Positions 57,471 to 64,000 of a stretch of DNA of 64,000 nt are shown piece after piece (positions within the stretch are counted from its first letter, which is position 1; every line of letters begins with the position of its first letter). Location of the stretch: contig CM065397.1 of the NCBI GenBank assembly GCA_033060915.1, positions 27,587,501 through 27,651,500 of the forward strand. The letters are read 5' to 3'. Both the position numbers and the translations under genes were made by a program. This stretch comes from Euryodendron excelsum (taxonomy: Eukaryota; Streptophyta; Magnoliopsida; Ericales; Pentaphylacaceae). Under the pieces are notes generated by a model, which saw only the letters and a program-made list of their open reading frames with translations, made no database searches and was not told the origin of the DNA.

Positions 57471-60400
57471 GCTGTCGCGCTCAGATTTTTCGCACTCGAG
57501 GAATACTCACCCAAGCGAGAAAAATGCTGTACTCTCTCGTTAGAACTCACCCTCCTAAAAGAATGAGTGCGACTAGGTTTGAATTGAAAATTGGTTTGAA
57601 TAAAGGGCTTTTGAAAAAGATTCGGAGTCGCCACCTAACTTGATTAAGGTAAGTTAGGTCACCTAAAAATTAGGCATAATCCGAAAACTACACTTAGGGT
57701 TTTGAAAAACAATTTTTGAAAACATCTCCTCGAGAGAGGGTTTTTACGAAAACGGGTTGTTTGGGAACCTTTTGAAAACATTTAGCCTTTTTTGAAAAAT
57801 AACTCCGTTTGGTCTTTCGAAAACAGTGATCTAGGTTCGGAGGTTGGTTACGTGTAGGGAAGACGCATTAAGCTATCACCCTACCCCGCCCTTTCGGTAC
57901 CTATATGTCAATCTACCCTAGATTCACCTATGAGAGTCTTTAATTAACAAATGTTCAACCCTATCCACTTTGAAAAACAATGTTTGAAAACTAACATGAT
58001 GCATGATATGCAAGTGCAAAATAAGAGAATTGAAAAATAGATTTGGAAAGAGATTGATTTGATTTGAAAATAAATTTAAAGAGATGGAATTGAAATTGGA
58101 AAGTTTAAAAATTTGGAAATAGAAATTTGAAAATAGAAAATTTGAAATTGAAAAATTGGAATTTGAGATTTGAAAAGATTTTTGAAACCGCACCCATGAG
58201 GGTGGAATTGAAAGTTTGAAAAGTATTGTGACCGCACCTATGGAGGTTGCCTACGTATCCCTTTGGGGGAATCAGGTCAGTCGTAGTTCGGGCAAGAGTC
58301 CGATTGAAAATAGAAGAGTTGATTGAAAAAGGAGATTGAATTTGATTTGAAATTAGAAGAGGAGATTGGAAATTGAAATTGAGAAGATTGGATTTTGATT
58401 TGAAAAGATAGATTTGGACTTGTTTTAGAAAGATGAAGGTTTAGGAAACCTAGACTTAGGAAAGAGAAGAGACTTAGGAAAGATTTGACTTGACTTGGAA
58501 GGTTTAGGAGATTAGGAAAGATTGAATTTAGGAAATGTTTGAATTAGGAAAGGTTCGATTTAGGAAAGTTTTGAAATTAGGAAAGTTTCAACTTAGGAAA
58601 GCTTTGAATTTGGAATGTTTCAACTTTAGGAAAGTTTTGAATTAAGAAAGTTTTGAATTCAGGAAAGTTTTGAAATTAGAAAGTTTTCGAAAAAGGAAAG
58701 GTTTTCAGATTAGGAAAGTTTTGAAATTAGGAAAGTTTTGAAAATCGGAAAGTTTTGTTTCATGAAAGGTTTAGAAATAAGAAAGTGTTGAATTTAGAAA
58801 TGTTTTAAATTAAGAAAGTTTCAACTTAAGAAAGTCTTGAACCAAGAAAGTTTTGAATTTAGAAAGATTTGAGATTTAGAAAGTTTAAGATTTAGAAAGT
58901 TTTAGGGTTTTAGAAAATCTTGAAATTAGGAAAGGTTTGAGTTTAGGAAAAGTTTGAAAACTTGAATTTGGAGAGTTAAGATTTGGAAAGGGGGGTTAAA
59001 TTAGGAAAGGGTTGAATTAGGAAAGATTTGAAAGTTGAGTTTTAAAGTTTAGAAAAGATTTTTATGTTCAAGTTTTGGAAACTTAAGATTTAGGAAAGTG
59101 AAAGTTTAGGAAGGATTTGAATTAGGAAAGGTTTGGGATTAGGAGGGGATTGGATTTAGTTTCTAAAAGAAAAGATTTGATTTTGTTTCCAAAAACGGAG
59201 GATTGGATTTGGTTTCCTAAAGGGAAGATAGGATTTGACAAGGATTTGGAAATGGGAATTCTAGAAACCCTAGGTTTGGAAAATTATAGTTTTGACGTAG
59301 AAAAGAGGTTTTGGAAACCTAAGTTTGGGGCAAAGTTTGAAAATCATGTTTTTGGAAAGAAAATTAGGGTTTCCTAATGGTTAGCTCTAGGGCTTGACTT
59401 GGACTCTAAGGAAAGTGATTTTTGGAAAATACGCTTTTGGAAACGAGTTTTTGGAAAGAAATCCTAGGGAGGAGTTTTTGGAAAGTGAATTTGGAAAGAG
59501 AGTTTTTGGAAAAAGATTTTAAAGAGAAGGAGTTTTGGAAAGTGTGTTTTTGGAAACGTAGACTTTGGAAGGAAGATCCTAGAGGAGAGTTTCTAGAAGG
59601 AAAATTTCGAAAAAGAGTTTTTTTTAGAAAGATTTTTGGAAGGAGATTGTTGGAGAGAGTTTTTTAGGAAAGTAAATTTAGGAACTGTTTTTAGAAAGCG
59701 AATTTTGGGGAGAAAGAGTTTTTGGAGAGGAGTAGAAAAAGCAAGTTTTGAAAAATAGATTTTGGAAGGGAGTTTTTGAAAACAATTTTGAAAAAGGAGA
59801 GTTTTAGGAAAGTATGTTGAAAAAGAGATTTTTAGGAAGAGATTTTTGAAAAGAGAGAGTTTAGAAGGTGTAAAAAAAAACATCTCACTTTCCTAAAACA
59901 ATTCTAGCCATAAGAGGACTAGAACCACTTTAAGAAAGTGGTTTTGAAAACAAGGTTTGAAAATATAGACCAAAAGGCCACTTTTAATATAACACTTTCC
60001 TAAAGCAACCCTAGCCATGGAAAGGCTAGAATCACCCTAGAATTGTGGTTTTGAAAACAAGTTTTTGAAAAAGAGATTTGGATGCAATTTTGAAAACAAG
60101 TTTAAAAACATTTTGAAAAATAACATTGAAAACGGTTTTTGGAAGATGCAAGACTATGATATGTACAATGCAATTTGGGGGTCGTGAACATACAAGGCTA
60201 AGGCTTCACCACATAATCAAGGGGCCCGGACCCACGTGGTCTTTGGTTAGACTAGAAGAAAGTCCCCGACACGATGACCCTCCAATAGTCTAATCCTACA
60301 CATAGACTGGGAGTCCCCTTGTTTCAAGCATGCAAAGAAAGGGGGGGAAAGAGATGGGGGATTAAAATAGAGAAAACCCAAGTGGGTTGGAGAGAGAAGA

Positions 60401-60723
60401 GAGAGGGGGAAATGCGAAAATTTAAAGAGAAAACCTACCTTGTATCTTCTTTAATTTGCGCGCCTTGCTTGTCTTCGGTCTTCGGTCTTCTTCTTCAACC
60501 TTCAAGGATTGTCTTCAAGCTTTAGATGGCAGCTCTTCAAGTCTTCAAAGAATGGTTGAAGGCTAGTGTATGAGTGTATGGAGGAGTATATGAGTGTATA
60601 GGAGGCTAGGGTTTGGAAAACCTAAGGAAACTAGGGTTTTTGGAGGTGCTCGAGCTCTGTATATCGAATTGTGTGATTTCTAGGTTAAGTTTGCAGACCC
60701 TTTTTACGTTGAACGAGGCTCTG

Positions 60724-60731
60724 TATTTATA
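60724..60731 (-). promoter_or_regulatory. TATA box, minus-strand LTR
   Basis: TATAAATA on minus, in the same setting as 1747-1754 of the solo LTR. Confidence 0.75.
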
Positions 60732-60746
60732 GAGGGAAGACAAACC

Positions 60747-60845
60747 TGGCGCCTGTTGCAGTGGCGCCAGGCCAAATTATACACTGGCGCCACTAGGAGT
60801 GGCGCCAGGCCATTTTTTGGCTTGGCGCCACTACTAGTGGCGCCA
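60747..60845 (-). promoter_or_regulatory. GGCGCC palindrome array, minus-strand LTR
   Basis: Three palindromes with the same order, spacing and arms as at 1632-1731; loops differ slightly. They are preserved while much surrounding sequence has changed, which suggests selection while the family was active. Confidence 0.8.
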
Positions 60846-61659
60846 GCCATTTAGGAAACAATTAAGGTCGGCAAGCAACGTATCTTTGACTAGATTTGGG
60901 CGCTTGTACTAGTGACTACCATGTAAACTTTAGCCTGGCTTCACTAGGAGTGACTCCGGAAAGTCCGGGAATGATTTGAAGGAGCCGGGAGTGACCCGGA
61001 AGGCCGGAAAGGAGCAGGAACACTTAAAATAGTGTCCTGGAGGTATTTGACTTGAAAAATGAAGATAAGGTGGGTCGGAAAGGTTGACCGGGCCTTTAGG
61101 GGCAAAACGGTCAATCGGACCGGAAAACTGCCGGGGCGAACTCGGATTGTCCCGAGAAAAGACTTGGGATCTGGAAACATTATTTAGAATGTTCCCAGAG
61201 GTTGCCAATTTGATTCCTAGGGCCGGCGTGGTCGGAAATGGAGACCGGCCCACCAGGGGCAAAATGGTCATTTTGTACCGGGTTTGCCGGAACTGACTCG
61301 GAATGATTCGGAAAGGTAAAGGAAGGTTGAGAATACTATAAAAAGTGTTCTCGGGACATTACCGCTTTGATACCCAGAGCCGATGTGGTTGAAGAAGGAG
61401 ACCGGCCCTCTAGGGGCAAAACGGTCATTTTTACCGGGTTGGCCGGAACTGACTCGGAATGATCCAGAAAGGTAAAGGAAGGTTGAGAATACTATAAAAA
61501 GTATTCTCGGGTCATTACCAGTTTGATACTCAAAGCCGGTGTGGTTCCCGGGGCATTCGGATGCCTAGGGGCAAAATGGTCATCTTGACCGAAAAGTCTC
61601 GAAAAGGGTCCTAAGGGTAGTCTGGTCATTTTTCACCGAAGTGAGCTAACAGACACTGG

Positions 61660-62460
61660 TGTTGGCCTAGGTTTTGAGTGTTTCCGCCACTCTCACGGTG
61701 TGAGTATTTCCGCTACTCTAACGGTTTTGCAAGTATTTCTGCTACTCTAACGGTTCTGTGAGTATTTCCGCTACTCTAACGGTTGAGTATTTCCGCTACT
61801 CTCACAGTTCTGTGAGTATTTTCGCTATTCTAACGGTTTCTGAGTATTTCCGCTACTCTAACGGCTCTGCGAGTATTTCCGCTACTCTAACGGTTCTGTG
61901 AGTATTTTCGCTACTCTAACGGTTGAGTATTTCCGCTACTCTAACGGTTCTGTGAGTACTTCCGCTACTCTAACGGTTTTATGAGTAGTTTTGCTACTCG
62001 GACCGTCTCGAGGAATAAACTGTCTCGAGAGAGGGATTGGAAAGGGGTCTTATCGTCTCCGAAGAGACGTGCCTGGATTGGAACCGTCTCGAGGAATAAA
62101 CTGTCTCAAGAGAGGGATTGGAAAGGGGTCTTACCGTCTCCGAAGAGACGTGCCTGGATTGGAACCGTCTCGAGGAATAAACTGTCTCGAGAGAGGGATT
62201 GGAAAGGGGTCTTACCGTCTCCGAAGAGACGTGCCTGGGTTTTGAGTGTTTCCGCCACTCTAACGGCTTTGTGAGTCTTTCCGCCACTCTAACGGTTTTG
62301 TGAGTGTTTCCGCCACTCTGACGGTTTTGTGAGTGTTTCCGCCACTCTAACGGTTTTGTGAGTAGTTTTCACCACTCTGACGGTTTTGTGAGTGTTTCCG
62401 CCACTTTAACGGTTTTGTGAGTAGTTTTGCTACTCGGACCGTCTCGAGGAATAAACTGTC
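61660..62460 (-). repeat. Expanded tandem arrays of the minus-strand LTR
   Basis: From left to right on +: about ten units of a roughly 29-bp repeat ('gtgagtatttccgctactctaacgg'), three units of about 80 bp centred on cgtctcgaggaataaactg and ccgtctccgaagagacg, then more short units ('gagtgtttccgccactctaacgg'). There are more units than in the solo LTR at 330-815. Confidence 0.85.
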
Positions 62461-62675
62461 TCGAGAGAGGGATTGGACTTGGAATAAGAAAGGAGAATGC
62501 CCCTAAGGGCATTTTGGTCATTTTGCCTTTATTTGGGCTTGACAGGCCCGCGAAGCGATGGAAAGACGGAATTTGGACTAGAGGATTGGTTTCGATTGGA
62601 ATATGTCCATAATGACTTGAAAATTAGTCTGGACGGAGTGTAGACTGCCGAGCGGTCAAAAATGGGGTGCTTACA

Positions 62676-63466
62676 GTTCTCTTATATTTTAATCCCCATC
62701 TTTTACCTCCTCTTCTTGCATGCTTAAAACAAGGGACTTCTTAGTTTATGCCTAGGAAGGTCTTAGAGAAAATCACCATGCCGGGAATTTTCTTTAAGTT
62801 CCCCCTAAGATGGTATGGGTTCAGCCCCCTTGATTATGCGGTAAAGTCTAACCTTGTATGCTTACGACTCTATTGCATTGTGATCAACATGTTCATGCAT
62901 TGCATTCAATATTACATTCAAAGTTATTTTCAAACTTGCATCAAACTTTTCTTTTAAAACTTGTATTCAAAACCTCATTCTTTCAAACTTGTTTTTAAAA
63001 TCACAATTATAAGATGATTCTAGCTATTCCATAGTTAGGGTTATTTTAGAAAAGTGTTATATTCAATATGATCATCAAAGTCCAAAGTTTGGGTTCAAAC
63101 CCTAAATTGCTTTTTAATAAATCAAAATTCTATAGTGCTTCTAACCACTCCATGTTTAGGGTTACTTTAGGAAAGTGTTATATTCAATGTGATTATTAAG
63201 GTTCAAATCTTGTTTTCAAAATCATAGCCCTAGAATGGTTGTAATCCTTTCATGGTTAGAATCATTTTAGGAATGTGAGATATTCAAGAGACTTGCAAAA
63301 GTCTATATTCAAACCATTTCAAATAGTTTTTGCAAGTCCAATTCCTAAAAAGCTCTTTTTAAAGATCTACTTTCTAAAAATTCTTTTTCTTGGAGTCCAA
63401 GTCAAGTCCTAGAATCCATGATTAGGAAACCCTAATTTCTTTTTTAAAATCATGACTTTCTACTTG
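62676..63466 (+). mobile_element. Fragment of a third giant-LTR copy, cut by insertions on both sides
   Basis: The R-to-U5 part of a giant LTR: tttaatccccatcttttacc, tgcatgcttaaaacaaggg, cccccttgattatg and aggaaaccctaattt match 2130-3090 of the solo LTR in order. It differs from both A and B, so it may be a third subfamily. The left break is the minus-strand element; the right break is the chromovirus LTR at 63467. Confidence 0.75.
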
Positions 63467-64000
63467 TGTCACGCCCCGTAGCCCGGCCTATACGGATTTA
63501 AGCTGCGTGACCGACCAGTAGCTTGGCTACCCAAGGCCGCATTACATAACTAGGTTGAACACCCGCGTATTTATCTTTAAAGGATACATAATTGCAGAAT
63601 TAAAACTTCTATAAATGTAAAGAAAAATATGTGTCATACATAGCAGAGCGGTGTCTAATCTCCAAAACATAAACATTACATAAGATAGGCCTGTCAAAGG
63701 CCACCACAATTGTAACATTATAATATTACAAAATATCAAGATCCAATCCCTATATCAGTACATAACATAAGGCCCGTGAGCCGCAGTCCAAATATCCATG
63801 TAACAGGCCTCCCTCAAGACCTCCCAGTTTGGTCACCTGAAAACATTTTTAGAAAACATAAGCTAATGTTAGTGAATAATAATAATGCATGAGCATAAAA
63901 TTACCATGGACTAACAGTTATAGCTACATATGAGTCAATAGGTAACCATTTGTGCATATGGAGCATGAGCGTTGTATTAAAACTTCATATAGTTTGGAAA
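63467..64000 (-). mobile_element. Chromovirus LTR, 3' end, running off the window
   Basis: Begins TGTCACGCCCCGTAGCC on +, and the segment around ctacccaaggccgcattaca matches, reversed, the end of the LTR at 5532-9264. Its 5-bp left flank is acttg; the partner duplication lies beyond the window. Confidence 0.8.

Larger units (their letters stand above)
57473..62675 (-). mobile_element. 5.2-kb 5' LTR of a Tat/Ogre-type element (subfamily A)
   Basis: On minus it runs TGTAAGCACCCC ... GAGCGCGACA, followed by a primer-binding site, leader and gag to its left. Closely related along its whole length to the solo LTR at 122-5278, with more tandem units. Its upstream flank on + (62676) is a fragment of another giant LTR, so this element inserted into an older relative. 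Open frames inside it are repeat by-products. Confidence 0.92.

Noticed and set aside
1..64000. CRISPR array, operon or bacterial-type system
   Set aside because: Intron-bearing plant genes and plant transposons exclude a prokaryotic source; the repeats are LTR tandem arrays, not CRISPR.
1..64000. tRNA or rRNA genes
   Set aside because: No tRNA cloverleaf or rRNA signature was noticed by eye; the only tRNA-related sequences are retroelement primer-binding sites.

Overview
The window is nuclear DNA of a flowering plant, most likely a eudicot with a large, repeat-rich genome. The evidence is a canonical plant beta-COP gene with spliceosomal introns, a plant PTRHD1-like gene, a MULE transposon carrying a plant mobile domain, and Ty3/gypsy chromovirus, Tat/Ogre-type, Ty1/copia, CACTA and MITE sequences. 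The species cannot be named from the sequence. There are two host genes; most of the rest is transposon-derived.

Left flank (1-10245): the 3' end of a Tekay/Del-like chromovirus (end of pol, polypurine tract, 3' LTR 5532-9264). Its pol is split by a 5.16-kb solo LTR of a giant-LTR Tat/Ogre-type family (122-5278, TSD atgtg). Its 3' LTR is split by a 1.42-kb copia-like solo LTR (6935-8355, TSD accca). The chromovirus itself abuts an older, decayed minus-strand copy of the giant LTR (9265-10245).

Host genes (about 13000-40030): beta-COP lies on the + strand, with coding exons 13642-15687, 18615-19124, 31675-31760 and 33137-33341. These give 948 codons, the length I recall for Arabidopsis beta-COP. 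The 12.5-kb third coding-region intron holds a roughly 10-kb Mutator-like element (about 19925-29890). On its minus strand the element carries three decayed genes in a row: a MURA-type transposase (zinc-binding N-terminal domain, MULE core, SWIM, CCHC), a plant-mobile-domain (MAIN-like) gene with a 20-residue tandem tail, and a third reading frame of about 238 codons that I do not recognise. Two related MITEs lie downstream of beta-COP. A two-exon PTRHD1-like gene (peptidyl-tRNA hydrolase 2 fold, 133 codons) lies on the minus strand, with six perfect telomere-type units about 60 bp upstream of its start.

Right flank (about 40100-64000): LTR remnants, a 209-bp nearly pure C tract, then two gag-containing Tat/Ogre-type elements facing each other: a + strand copy (LTR 44692-49594, PBS, decayed gag 51265-53163) and a minus-strand copy (LTR 57473-62675, PBS, gag start 55994-55471). 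No reverse transcriptase or integrase is visible in either. They meet at a CACTA transposon end (55075). The minus-strand copy sits inside a fragment of a third LTR subfamily, which is then cut by another chromovirus LTR running off the right edge.

The two most unusual items are the three-gene PMD-MULE inside beta-COP and the conserved architecture of the giant LTRs: dyad-symmetric arrays just upstream of the TATA box, a strongly G-depleted transcribed strand, and a copy of the primer-binding-site core inside the LTR about 155 bp before the real site.
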